DNA from: Hevea brasiliensis
Taxonomy: Eukaryota > Streptophyta > Magnoliopsida > Malpighiales > Euphorbiaceae
Direction: 5' to 3'
DNA length: 64,000 nt
Assembly: GCF_030052815.1 (NCBI RefSeq)
Contig: NC_079497.1
Location: 22,520,258-22,584,257 of the forward strand
Positions 11,992-23,282 of the stretch are shown here, in pieces. Position 1 is the stretch's first letter. The number at the start of each line of letters is the position of its first letter. Both the position numbers and the translations under genes were made by a program. Under the pieces are notes generated by a model. It did not search any database and was not told the origin of the DNA. It worked only from the letters and a program-made list of their open reading frames with translations.

Positions 11992-12033
11992 AAATTCATA
12001 AGTTTTTAGAATTCTCTTATACCAAATAAGCTC
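11650..12033. mobile_element. Candidate fold-back (MITE-like) element
   Basis: The left end reads GTGTTTGGAGGAATTGAATTC...ATGAAATTC. The right end, reverse-complemented, reads GCTTATTTGGTATAAGAGAATTC...ATGAATTTT. The shared order TTTGG, GAATTC, ATGAAWTT in opposite orientation suggests imperfect terminal inverted repeats about 40 bp long. The interior is AT-rich with repeated GCAAAT and a long TA run. No transposase is present. The target duplication was not resolved, so the superfamily is unassigned. Confidence 0.4.
11903..11986. repeat. (TA)n microsatellite, about 41 units
   Basis: An uninterrupted alternating TA run inside the candidate fold-back element. It is long enough to be length-variable. 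Confidence 0.95.
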
Positions 12034-12748
12034 GGTTCATAGTTACAAGACATTAATGGGTAATTAATATGTGACTACATATCAAGATTCAAGAGTGTGC
12101 ATTATTCAGTCGTGAATGATTAACCATATCAATTAAATAAAATTCAATTTTTCTTTAAAATAAATTAAATAATTTTTATTAATAAATAGTGATATAAAGT
12201 TTATAATAAATTTTATTTTTTAAATTGAAAATATTAAAAATGAAATTATTCTCTCATACCACTAATAAGTACAAATTAGATTGACTACAAAATCATGGCA
12301 CTCTTCTTGCTGTAAAATTTTTCGATGATAGTGCATTTTCCTATTGATAGGAGATCTCCATCACAATCAATACTATAGCTTTTTAATAGCTCAAATTCAT
12401 TTGAAAAAATAAATCAACTTCTAAGAAATTATACTCAATTGTAAAATTTGAATAAATACCGCAATCAATTTATATCTCAGCATCAAAAGCTACCACAAAA
12501 ATAACAAAAATACTCGCATATAAAAATGTCAAAACTCTCACCGTGAGAGATAAAACAAACAATCAATAAAAAGATCTCCTTGAAATGGAGAAGAACTAAA
12601 GAAATCACATAAAAATATCACTTTATTAAAAGGTTAAGGGAAATGTCCTTACCTCTAATTAACATAGTTGGCAACAACCCCAAAAATATTTTTTTATTGA
12701 AAGGGAGAAAAGTATAAAAAGGAAGAGAAGGGAGGGTGGCAAGTAGCA
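12034..12748. other. AT-rich spacer
   Basis: No ORF or repeat was identified. A purine-rich patch at about 12690-12740 directly precedes the gypsy-like LTR terminus at 12749. Confidence 0.4.
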
Positions 12749-13951
12749 TGTCACAATCCATCTCAAAGCTGGACTGGTATTAGGACTTGAGTAAGTTTAG
12801 GATTATCGAGTAAAATATGTGTGTGACATTGTATCAAGTTCTATAAAGTTTCAGTGCACATTTAGCCACCTAAAGGAACCATAAGATCTTTGAGATTAGG
12901 TCAAAAGTCTCCCAGCACAAAGACTACTAATCGATGCAAATGGTGGGAAGAATATAACAAGGTAAAGATATAGCTTCGAATTGGATGGAGATGGAACCAT
13001 GTGGCAAGGTTCTAGGTTTATGTGCCTGATGTGGACAACTTAAAAAATGAGTTATGTAAGAGGCATACTATGTAACATGTAACATCCATTAGGGATAGAT
13101 GGTGACATATAGAATAGGTTCTGATAATGTGGCATGAAAAGAGATACAATAAAATTTAGCTCCAAGTGCACATGTCAGAATGTTCCATTCGAACATATGA
13201 GGGAAGAGGCAGGAAACTCCCATTCCAAAGAGGGAGTGGGAAATGGTTACTATAGGCCTCTATGACTAGGTTGCCATGTAACATAAGAGGAAGTGACTGC
13301 ATTCGGGTAATAGTGAGTCAGTATATCAAATCGGTTCACTTTTGCCTATACATATGACCTTCTCAGTGAAATAGTGCACCGGGTTATATGTTTGAGACGC
13401 AGTCAACTTAAATTAGGTTATGTTCCCTTTATGCTAGATAGAAGGCCTGAGTTCACTTTTTGTTTTGGATGATGTTGTAGAGATACTTGGCACTAGTTGG
13501 AGTTTTATACAACTTTCCACCTTCAATGGTGAGGTTAAGGTGTTAAGGCTTCATTAGTGACATAATGTAAGTTGGGAGTTCATAACCTTTTAGATTTGAA
13601 GAGGTACATGTGTACTGAGGATGGAGTGATTCTTGCTAGGGCTTAGTGGAAAATATTGGAACAAATAGTCACTTCTGTATGGTTCTTATAATAATAGTCA
13701 TATTAGGATGACACAATATGAGGCACTTCATGGTAAGAAGTGTAGGCCAACTCTCTATTAGATAGAGATTGATGATACAGTGCGCATTATATGTTTTCAA
13801 ATTCAGTACACATTAAGGAAGGTTGCTTAGAAACCATAAGCAACAAAGGAAAGTTTTAGTAAGCATGAGAGTTAATAGGATAAAAATGATGTCTAAGATT
13901 CCAAAATGATGACAATGCTCCTAGAGGTCCATTTTATTGCTCTTTATATAT
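12749..13951 (+). mobile_element. Gypsy-type LTR fragment, left part
   Basis: Begins TGTCACAATCC...GGACTGGTATTAGGACTTG, which resembles the 5' terminus of Tekay/Del-type LTRs (TGTCAC and a following GGNACTAGG block). The sequence is richer in G/C than its surroundings, has no ORF, and stops where the copia LTR begins at 13952. I did not find its continuation with certainty to the right of the copia element. Confidence 0.5.
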
Positions 13952-15368
13952 TGTTGACCCCATGTATCTCAAAATGAGCATTGATTTTGATGATAACAAA
14001 ACTCAAAGAGAATCTATCTAACCCAACTTTAAAGTGATGTGTAGATTCTTTGTCTTATTACTAAAGAATTCTTGAAGTTGCATCTAATGAGAAAGGGTAC
14101 TCAAAGGCATTTCAAGACAAATACAAAATGAGAAAAGGACAAGACTATGGAAGCCAAGACTCAAAGAAAAGGTATGAAAGGCATAGTATTAAGGAGTGAG
14201 TCTTAGGTCTTTTGTGAAAAGAATGAATGAGAATTTAGTCATATGGAGCTCAAAAATAAAATTTTATCTTCTGATTACTTTTTCTCATCATGACCTTGGA
14301 TACTACCATTGAAATATTTTTAAGGTCTAAATCATTTGACATTGCAAGTTGAGATATGCAGCTGTTGACTTAGTTTGCTAACTGGTTTGCTAAATTTTTT
14401 AGTTTGCTAATGAGTTTGCTAAAAACGTTAGTTTACTAACCAGTTTACTGACTGCTCCTAAAATTTCATTAGTTTGCTAATTTATCAGAGCTGCTCAACT
14501 TCGCACAAAAGGACAAAATAACGGCTATTTTGTCTTGGGCAGTGTGTATAACGTTCTAAAAGGGTTTCAAACGGTCTAAAATGATTTGAGACTATAAATA
14601 CACATTCTCTACTTCATTTACACTTGATGAAAGCTTACATTTGAACTCCAATCTTGATTTTTCATTTATTGCTTTCATTCAAGAGCTTTAAAGATTTTGA
14701 GCTTCCATTGGCAAATCAACTCATCTCTTCTTTATAGTTTGATTTGTATTGAGTAAGAGTGAGTATTACAACATTGAATTGCATTTAAGAGAGGTTGTAC
14801 AAGCACCTATTGAAGCTTGAGAGAGAAAGTGCTTGTGATAGCATTTGTGAAGGTTTCAAGCTACCTTGGTGAAAGCTTGGTGTTGAGAAATTGTAAAGGG
14901 CTTTTGGTCTCTTGCCTTCAAAAGAGCAAATAGTGGAGAGAAGACTCAAAGAGGGTTCTTTGAGAGAGTGGATGTAGGCTTGTTAAGCCAAACCACTATA
15001 AAAATCGTTGTGTTTGATCTCTCTAACCTTTACCTCCTTAATTTTGTGCAATTTAAATTTTACTTGCTATATATATGATATTGAATGTTGTTTGAATAAG
15101 ATTGAATTGATGAATTTGAGTACATATTGAGTGACTTGAGAAACAAATTGTATATTGTATGATACATGCCTTGTTAGATATTGCCATATACATTGATTGA
15201 GGCTTGAATTGCAACTTAGGAATACATTGTTGAAGCACATATTACTTTCATTTTATTTAGTGAAGCACCTAGTTGAACAAAGCCACAATTTTTCATTAGG
15301 CTACAAGCAAGGGCCGAAAAATTGTTAAAGTCCAATTCACCCCCCTCTTAGACTATTTTGGGACAACA
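13952..15368 (+). repeat. 5' LTR of the copia element
   Basis: 1417 bp, TGTTGACCCC...GGGACAACA. A TATA box (TATAAATA) lies at 14593-14600, so transcription should start near 14625. The U3 part holds an array of TTTGCTAA-type motifs at about 14371-14482. The flank at 13946-13950 reads ATATA. Confidence 0.95.
14593..14600 (+). promoter_or_regulatory. TATA box of the copia 5' LTR
   Basis: TATAAATA in the LTR, preceded by GATTTGAGAC. The identical box sits at 23924-23931 in the 3' LTR. It marks the U3/R boundary region. Confidence 0.8.
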
Positions 15369-15371
15369 AAT

Positions 15372-15384
15372 TGGTGTCAAAGCC
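15372..15384 (+). other. Primer binding site (initiator tRNA-Met type)
   Basis: TGGTGTCAAAGCC lies three bases after the 5' LTR. It resembles TGGTATCAGAGCC, the usual copia site complementary to the 3' end of initiator methionine tRNA, with two changes. Confidence 0.85.
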
Positions 15385-15427
15385 TGACTCTCTTGCTTAG
15401 GGTCTTACAACCTTAGAGTGATCCACA

Positions 15428-17203
15428 ATGGCTAGTTCATCTAGTAATTCTGCCGGTATACCCGCACCATTAGTTGAAGGCTACTCAATCACTAGACCAC
15501 CACTCTTCAATGGCACTAATTATTCATTTTGGAAAGTAAGAATGAGAAATTTCATACAATCTGTAGATGTTGATGCATGGAGAATTATTAAAAATGGTCC
15601 ACATGTTCCTCAAAAGAATGGTCCAGGAACTACAAAGGTTCCAAAACTTGAAGATGAATATGATGACAATGATTGGAAGAAAATTTCTATAAATGCTAAA
15701 GCTATTAATATTTTGCATTGCTCACTTGACCTTAATGAATACAATCGTGTTTCAGGATGTCAATCTGCTAAGGAAATTTGGGATAAGCTTGAAGTGACTT
15801 ATGAAGGAACTGATGTTGTTAAAGAGTCCAAAGCAAACCTTCTTATTCGAGATTATGAGCTGTTTGAAATGAGGCCAGGAGAATCAATTGCGGATATGAG
15901 TACAAGGTTTACTGATCTTGTAAATCTTCTCAAAGCGCTCGGTAAAAGATTTGAGGAAGCTGAACTTGTGAAGAAAATTCTTAGATCACTTCCAAAGTCT
16001 TGGGAAGCAAAGACAACAGTTATCCAAGATACCAAAGATTTCAAAACATTCACCTATGATGAACTCATTGGTTCTCTCATTGCACATGAGATGGTATACA
16101 AGAAAGATGAAGTTGAAAATGAGCAAAAGAAGAAGAAAAGCATTGCTCTCAAGTCAAATAAGGATGAAGATAAGAAGAAAGGAGTTGCATTCAAAGTTGA
16201 CTCAAGTGACAACTCAAGTGCTTCGAGTGAAGATGATGATGAAATGGCTATGCTTGCAAGAAAATTTAAAAGAGCTTTCAAGAAAGGAGGAAGCAAATAC
16301 AAGAAATTCTTAAAAAAGTATACTCCCAAGGATAAACACTTCAAAGATTTAAAAGAAGAAATTGTATGTTATGAGTGTCACAAACCTGGACATATCAAGC
16401 CCAAATGTCCATTGCTCAAAAAGAAGAAAGGAAAAGAAGATAGGAGCAAGAAAGCTATGAAAGTAGTATGGAGCAACAGTGAAGAATCTTCAAATGATGA
16501 ATCAAGTGACAAAGAGGCTGCTCTTCTTTGTATGATGGCACTTGAAGAGAAAGTCGAAAGCTCACAAAAGGAAGAAGAAAGTGACAATGAGGTAAACTCT
16601 TATGAATCTCCTAATGTAGAAGAACTTGAACTTGCATTTGCTAGAGTATAGGATGAGTATAGAAATTACAAGAGAAAATGCAGTAAAATAAATTTAGAGA
16701 TTGAATCATTGAAATCACAAAATATTGCCATGTCCAATGTGTATAAAGAAAATGAATTTTACAAAGGACAAATTGTTTTGTTTAAAGAACTAGACTTAGA
16801 GTTGAAATCCTCAAAAGAAACTTGTGAAATGCTCATTGAGAAAAATAAAGTTCTTGAAGCTAAAGTAGAGTCTTTGACAAATGACTTGGCAAAATTTACA
16901 AAAGGAAAAGAAACTCTAGATGTACTTCTTGGAAACCAAAGAATTTCAAATGAGAAATATGGAATTGGTTTTGATGGTTTCATGAACTATGACAAGTACA
17001 AGAATCATTTCATTAAAGCATCTACATCCTCCTTGCCTAATGTTACATGTTATTATTGCAATAAAAGAGGTCATATGATTAGTTCTTGTGCACTTAGAAA
17101 AGGTCATCTTAAGGTAAAGAAGGTATGGGTACCAAAGGGAACCTTACCTAAGGTCACTAACCCCCAAGGACCCAAAGTTGCTTGGGTACCTAAAGTTCAA
17201 TGA
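15428..17203 (+). pseudogene. Copia gag, one in-frame stop
   Basis: Capsid/nucleocapsid gene. It starts at ATG 15428 with PPLFNGTNYSFWKVRM, a hallmark of SIRE-type gag, followed by the UBN2-type capsid region (SAKEIWDKLEVTYEGTD). A CCHC zinc knuckle, CYECHKPGHIKPKC, sits near residue 316. A TAG at 16649-16651 interrupts the frame after ELAFARV. The same frame continues through a coiled-coil-like stretch and a second knuckle, CYYCNKRGHMISSC, to TGA at 17201-17203, for about 591 codons in total. The TAG fits decay of CAG (Gln), but readthrough cannot be excluded, because SIRE-type elements are known to use stop suppression elsewhere. The end overlaps pol by ATGA. Confidence 0.9.
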
Positions 17204-20200
17204 TTAAATTTCAGGTTTGTTTCAAAGGGATGAAGGAAAGTGAAAAATGGTACATAGATAGTGGTTGTTCAAAGCACATGACTGGTGAAAAGGACAAGTT
17301 TTCAAAAATCACAATGAAAGATGGAGGATATGTAAAATTTGGAGATAAAGGAAAAGGAAAAATAATTAGAAATGGCTCAATTGGAACCAAACCTTGTATT
17401 GAAGATGTATCACTTGTTGAAGGTTTAAAATACAACTTGCTAAGTGTAAGCCAACTCTGTGATAAAGGTTTTGAGGTAAAGTTTACTTCTTCTCTGTGTA
17501 CAATCAATAACTTAGATAATGATACATTGTTCATTGCCAATAGATCCAATAATGTTTACTTGCTTGACATGAATAATTTTGAAACTAATCATGGTACATG
17601 TCTAGTATCTCTTGATAACTCTAGTTATTTGTGGCATAGAAGACTAGGTCATGCAAGCATGCATACACTCTCAAAATTTTCTAAGAAAGAACTTGTTAAT
17701 GGTCTTCCTAAGATTAAGTATGAAAATGAATTTCAATGTAGAGCTTGTGCACTAGGAAAGCATACTAGAGCATCTTTTAAATCTAAAAATATTGTGTCTA
17801 CCACTAGGCCATTAGAATTGCTTCATCTTGATTTATTTGGACCCGTAACTCCTACTAGTCTTGGTGGAAAGTCATATGTTTTAGTTATTGTTGATGACTA
17901 TTCTAGATATACATGGACATTTTTCCTTGCTCACAAAGATGAAACTTTCGAAAAATTCACCTCATTTAGTAAAATGGTTCAAAATGAAAAAGGCTTTTGC
18001 ATCTCATCTATAAGAAGTGACCATGGAACTGAATTTGAAAATCATTTGTTTGAGAAATATTGTGATAAACATGGAATCAATCATAATTTTTCAGCTCCTA
18101 GAACACCACAACAAAATGGGGTAGTAGAAAGGAAAAATAGGACTTTACAAGAAATGACTAGAACTATGTTGAGTGAAAATAATTTGCCAAAATACTTTTG
18201 GGCTGAAGCTGTTAATACATCTTGCTATGTGTTGAATAGAGTTTTGATTAGACCAATTTTGAAAAAGACCCCCTATGAGCTATGGAAAGGAAGGAAACCA
18301 AATATCTCATATTTCAAAGCATTTGGTTGTAAGTGCTATATTTTAAATAACAAGAAGGATAACTTAAAGAAATTTGATGCTAAATCCGATGAAGGAATCT
18401 TTCTTGGGTATTCAACAAAGAGTAAAGCCTATAGAGTGTTCAATAGAAGAACTTTGGTTATTGAGGAAACTATTCATGTTTTGTTTGATGAGACTAACCC
18501 TTCTATTAGAAGGAAAAATGCTTGTGATGATAATAATGAGCAGATTTTTGGAAAAGAAAATTCAATATCAAGTCAAGAAATGGAACAAGTTGATGACAAA
18601 GATGAGGAAACTCAAGGAGAAACTACAATAGATGTCCACGATGCCAATGAAGATCAAATTAATGAAGAAATGCCAAATTTGGAAGAATTACAAGTAAATG
18701 AGCCCCAACATGAAGATTTACCTAAAGAATGGAGATTCCATAGAAATCATCCTCAAGAAGACATTATTGATGATCCATCTCAGAGGATGATGACTAGAGC
18801 TCAATTGAGAAGATATTTTGGTAATGTTGCTTTTGTTTCACAAATTAAACCTAAATGTTTTGAAGATGCTCAAAATGATGAAAGTTGGATTCTTGCTATG
18901 CAAGAAGAACTAAATCAATTTGAGAGAAATAAAGTTTGGAATTTAGTGCCTAAACCAAAAGATCATTCAATTATTGGTACTAAATGTGTTTTTAGAAACA
19001 AAATGGATGAAAAAGGCAATGTTGTTAGAAACAAAGCTAGACTAGTGGCTCAAGGCTACAACTAAGAGGAAGGGATTGATTTTGATGAAACCTTTGCTCC
19101 GGTTGCTAGAATTGAAGCTATTAGAATATTGTGTGCCTTTGCATGTTACAAAGATTTTATGCTTTATCAAATGGATGTCAAGAGTGCATTTTTAAATGGT
19201 TATATTGATGAGGAAGTGTATGTTGCACAACTTCCAGGCTTTGAAAATCATGAGCATCTAAATCATGTTTATAAACTTACTAAAGCCCTATATGGTTTAA
19301 AGCAAGCTCCTAGAGCATGGTATGAAAGGCTTAGTAAATTTCTTTTACAGAATGAGTTCCAAAGAGGCAAAGTGGATACAACACTTTTTGTTAAGAAGCA
19401 TCATGATGATATGCTCATTGTGCAAATTTATGTTGATGATATAATTTTTGGTGCTACTAACGAATCTCTTTGCAAGAAATTTTCTAAGATTATGCAGAAT
19501 GAATTTGAAATGAGCATGATGGGTGAGCTCACATTCTTCCTTGGACTTCAAATTAAGCAAATGAAAGATGGCATCTTCATAAATCAATCAAAGTACATCA
19601 AGGATATGCTAAAGAAATTTAAAATGGAAGATTTGAAGAGCATGGGCACTCCTATGAGTTCAACAATCAAAATTGACAATGATGAAAAAGGTAAAAAAGT
19701 GGATACAAAGCTTTATAGAGGTATGATTGGCTCTCTTTTGTATCTTACTGCATCTAGGCCAGACATACACTTTAGTGTTTGCTTGTGTGCAAGATTTCAA
19801 TCATGTCCAAAAGAATCTCATCTAAGTGCAGTTAAAAGGATTTTTAGATATCTCATTGGCTCACAATCAATTGGTTTATGGTATCCAAAGTGTGAATCAT
19901 TTAATCTTGTTGGCTATAGTGACTCTGATTTTGCTGGAAGTAGACTGGATAGAAAAAGTACTTCAGGTACTTGCCAATTTCTTGGTCTTGCACTAGTTTC
20001 TTGGCATAGTAAGAAACAAACTTCAGTAGCTTTATCTACAGCTGAGGCAGAATATATAGCTGCTGGTAGTTGTGTTGCTCAAATTTTATGGATGAAACAA
20101 CAATTGGAAGATTTTGGTTTAAAATATAATCTTGTTCCAATTAGGTGTGACAACACAAGTGCCATAAACTTGGTCAAAAATCTAGTCCAACATTCAAGAA

Positions 20201-20376
20201 CTAAACATATTGAGATCAGACATCATTTTATTAGAGATCATGTTCAAAATGGAAATATCAAAATTGAGTTTGTTACCTCTGAAAATCAACTTGCTGACAT
20301 TTTTACAAAGCCTCTTAATGAAGAAACATTTTGTAGAATTAGAAGAGAAATTGGTATGTGTGAACTGTTTGTTTGA
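17200..20376 (+). pseudogene. Copia pol: protease, integrase, RT, RNase H; one stop
   Basis: A single frame of 1058 codons plus stop, broken only by TAA at 19063-19065. Protease: YIDSGCSKHMTG (about residue 19). Pre-integrase zinc region: LWHRRLGHA. Integrase D,D,E core: LHLDLFGP, IRSDHGTEFE, QQNGVVERKNRT, all three acidic residues kept. RT: LVAQGYN, then the stop, then EEGIDFDETFAPVARIEA; active site YVDDIIFGAT intact. RNase H: YSDSDFAGS, STAEAEYIA, DNTSA, KHIEIRHHF. The TAA stands where copia RTs normally have Gln, so a single C-to-T change explains it. Frame relative to gag is -1, with the ATG at 17200 overlapping the gag stop. Confidence 0.95.
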
Positions 20377-20992
20377 AATTTAATTCATAATAATTTCATG
20401 TTTTACATTTTGTTTAATATGTGAGTGAACTGCTGTAATATAAGTTTGCTAAGAAATCTTTAAAGAATATTAGCTAACTTGTTTGTGTACTCGTGAAATT
20501 AGTTTACTAAGTTGTATGCTAATATTGCGTGACGAAAATTAGTTTGCTATATCTTGTACTGTTCAAATTTCAAACCGAAAGGTGATTGTTCTTGAAATTT
20601 TTCTGCATGTCCAGTAATGCATTTATCTTTTCACATTTGATATCACATTCTCAGTGCTGTGTCAGTCATGTAAAAATGTTTATGTGTGCATATAGGGATA
20701 GATAAACTTGTTTGAAATATAGAATAAAATAAAATAAAAAGTAAGAAAACTGGTTCAGTTGAAAGTACAGTGACACTGAAAAGCGCAGGACTCAAGAGGA
20801 CTTAAACCCTTTGCCACACGAAACCCCCACGCGTTCTCTCTCTCCTCTGTATCGATTGCCGTCACCTCCCAAAACATACCCAATACCTCTTTCCGGCGAA
20901 ACATACACTAACTCACCAAAAATCTCAAGTTTCCTTTCCTCTTCCTCTCTTCACTCACCGAAACACCATTACCCGATTTCATTTTTGTCTTA
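20377..20992 (+). other. Spacer between pol and the third ORF
   Basis: Non-coding. The first 170 bp hold TTAGTTTGCTA-type motifs like those in the LTR. From about 20800 the sequence turns pyrimidine-rich (CTCTCTCTCCTCTG, CCTCTTCCTCTCTTC), like the 5' leader of a plant mRNA, ending at the ATG at 20993. Confidence 0.6.
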
Positions 20993-22800
20993 ATGGCTCG
21001 CACCAAATGAAAATCCCCTGTCGCTGCAGCTGCTTCTTCTTCCTCGTCAGCCTCTGACGATGTTCCTGTCGCGGCATTGCGAAAGAAAATGAAAGGAAAA
21101 CAAAACTTGCCGAAATCGAAATCCGCTAGTGAGTCTTCAAACTCGTCTAAGGGTGTCGAATCCTCTAAATCGACGCCAGAAAAGAAAAAGGCAGGACAGA
21201 AGCAAGGGATGGATACCAAACGAAAAATGCGTACCGAAAAATTTTCGGGTTCAGTGGATAAAGCACTGTTGGATTGCAAATTCATCAAATGGGAGAACTT
21301 TCATCAGGTAAACTTTCAATTTAAAGAGCTTTTTGAGTTTCAAGGATGGTTGGATGTGTGTGAATGTGCAAATGAGTACTACCCTAGGCTTGTTCAAGAA
21401 TTTTATAGAACCATGAGAACTGTTGATGATGAGGATCGATTTGAAGTGATTTTGAATACCAACACATATAGTGTTTCTGTTGAACTGATAGCCACGGCTT
21501 TGAAATTGCCCAATGATGGAAATAGAATTTCCACACATAAGGATGTTGCTAGGGTGGCAGGATTCAATCTGGTTGAGTTTGAAAATGAGGTGTTCCCTGC
21601 TAACACTGCCAAAAATGAGAAGTCCACTAGCACAAAGGCACTTCAACATATCAAAATCATTCACAGTATGGTGAACTATATTTTCTGTCCTAAATCTGGC
21701 AGTTATGGGTATTTGAGTCACTTGGACATGTGTATTATGTGGCATATTGTGCATAAAGTTAGATTGAATCTAGCTTATTTAATTTTCAAAAACATGTGCA
21801 AAGCTTATGGAATTGGAAAACTGCCGTATGCACACCTTCTGTCTGCTGTGTTTAAAGAGCTACATGTGAATGTTTCTAAGGAAAGCTCTCGGGCTGACTT
21901 GATAGTGCTTAGAGAAATACATTCAGACACGGATGGGAGAAAGACAAGATTTGAAAAGGGTGGTTCCTCCTCTGCTAAGGTTGATTCTGAATCAGCTAGT
22001 GCAGTTTTGAGTGAAATTCAAGGGATAAAAGCTACTGTTAATGAACATTTATCTCAACAAATCAGTCCCTTAACATTCTCAGAAAATTTGTGGATGTGGT
22101 TGACTATAAAGTGAGTCACCTGCTCACTCAAAATGAGGAGTTAAAGAAGCTGATTATGGATCTTCAGCAGGCCAAGAAAATTGGAGTTCCAACTAAAGTT
22201 GAGGCTGCTACTCAAGTTTCGGCTGATAAGGGAGAAAGCAACAAAGTTGAAGAGTCTCCTGCTGCTATGGCATATGAAAGTGGCCAAGTAGCTGAATCTG
22301 AACCTGAACCTGCAGTGGATGCCCATGTTGAGCATGCTAGTGACCAGGTCCTTGAACCTGAGATTGGTCTTACAACTGATGTACCTACTGAACTTGATGG
22401 TAAAAAGGTTGTAGCAACTGAAAGTGAGTTACCAAAGGAAAGTGCAACGGTTCTAGAATCTCAAAAAGCTGTTGAACCTCCACCTGCACCACCAGTTGAG
22501 CCAGCTGCTGCTCCTACGCAGCACCAGGAACCTTCTTTAAAAGATCACCAAGCTAGTGCTCAAACTCAGCTATCTGCAGTTGCTGCCCTTGCAGCAAAGA
22601 AAGGTAAGAAAAGGTACAAGTCAACCGTGTCAAATCCATACCAGACCCTCACTGCTGCTCTTCAACCACAATCTGAAGAAGATGAGCCCGAGAAAGATGA
22701 TCAAGTGGCTGACCAAGCACCTCAGCCCCCTGTTATTAAACTCCCTAGGAAGAAAATGGTGCCTTCAAAATCCACTCGCAGGAGTAACAGACTTAAATAG
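20993..22800 (+). pseudogene. Third ORF of the copia element (plant transposon-protein-like domain)
   Basis: Lies sense-strand between pol and the 3' LTR, where SIRE elements carry an 'envelope-like' ORF. The likely start is ATG 20993; TGA at 21008-21010 cuts it after five codons (CGA-to-TGA fits), and the frame then runs to 22114. A one-base shift near 22066-22088 moves the frame, which continues to TAG at 22800, for about 600 codons overall. N-terminus: Ser/Lys-rich and basic. Middle (about residues 80-310): YPRLVQEFYRTM, IATALKLPNDG, GYLSHLDMCIMWHIVH, LPYAHLLSAVFKEL, matching the layout I know as the 'putative plant transposon protein' domain. C-terminus: coiled-coil-like, Pro/Glu/Ala-rich, ending in a basic tail (PSKSTRRSNRLK). 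I see no signal peptide or membrane segment, so an envelope role is not supported by the sequence. Confidence 0.75.
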
Positions 22801-23282
22801 CATCTCATCTGGATTTTTAGTTTACTATCTGCATATTTAGTTTACCAGTATGTTTGCTACTATTGGTTTTTAGTTTGCTACTGCACACCTTACTACGCTT
22901 ACTTTGGGCTAACATGATTCTTTTTGGATTATTTTCTCCTGTTTCCTTTTTGATTGATGACAAAAAGGGGGAGAATATGATGGATATGATGGATATGGAT
23001 ATGTGAACATGTGTGTTTATAGGATGGATATGAATGTGTTGATACTTGTGTTGATGGATATGTGTTTATACTGGTGTTTATATTTGAGAATTGTGAATAT
23101 GCTTTATAGCATAAATTCAGGGGGAGCTTATAATATATTTCTTGGAAATTATGTGCATATATTTAGGGGTAGTATTTTCAGTATACTATACTTGGATTTA
23201 CATACTCACATAATCTTTCACACACTCTTATTTTTTTATTGTTGATTCAGTTGAGTTTTGTCATCATCAAAAAGGGGGAGAT
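22801..23282 (+). other. Copia 3' untranslated region and polypurine tract
   Basis: Contains three more TTTGCTA-type motifs (22815-22880), a GATGGATATG-repeat patch (about 22975-23070) and two polypurine runs (AAAAAGGGGGAGAA at about 22963 and AAAAAGGGGGAGA at 23269-23281). The second abuts the 3' LTR and is the plus-strand primer. The first may be a second, internal tract. Confidence 0.75.

Noticed and set aside
14600..15368. Protein-coding gene within the copia LTR
   Set aside because: Only a short ORF on the opposite strand, present identically in both LTRs.
15524..17549. Several minus-strand ORFs of 60-112 codons
   Set aside because: Shadows of the copia gag and pol genes; compositionally biased and unlike any protein.
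20993..22800. Envelope glycoprotein gene
   Set aside because: No signal peptide, transmembrane segment or cysteine-rich ectodomain; the middle resembles a plant transposon protein domain instead.
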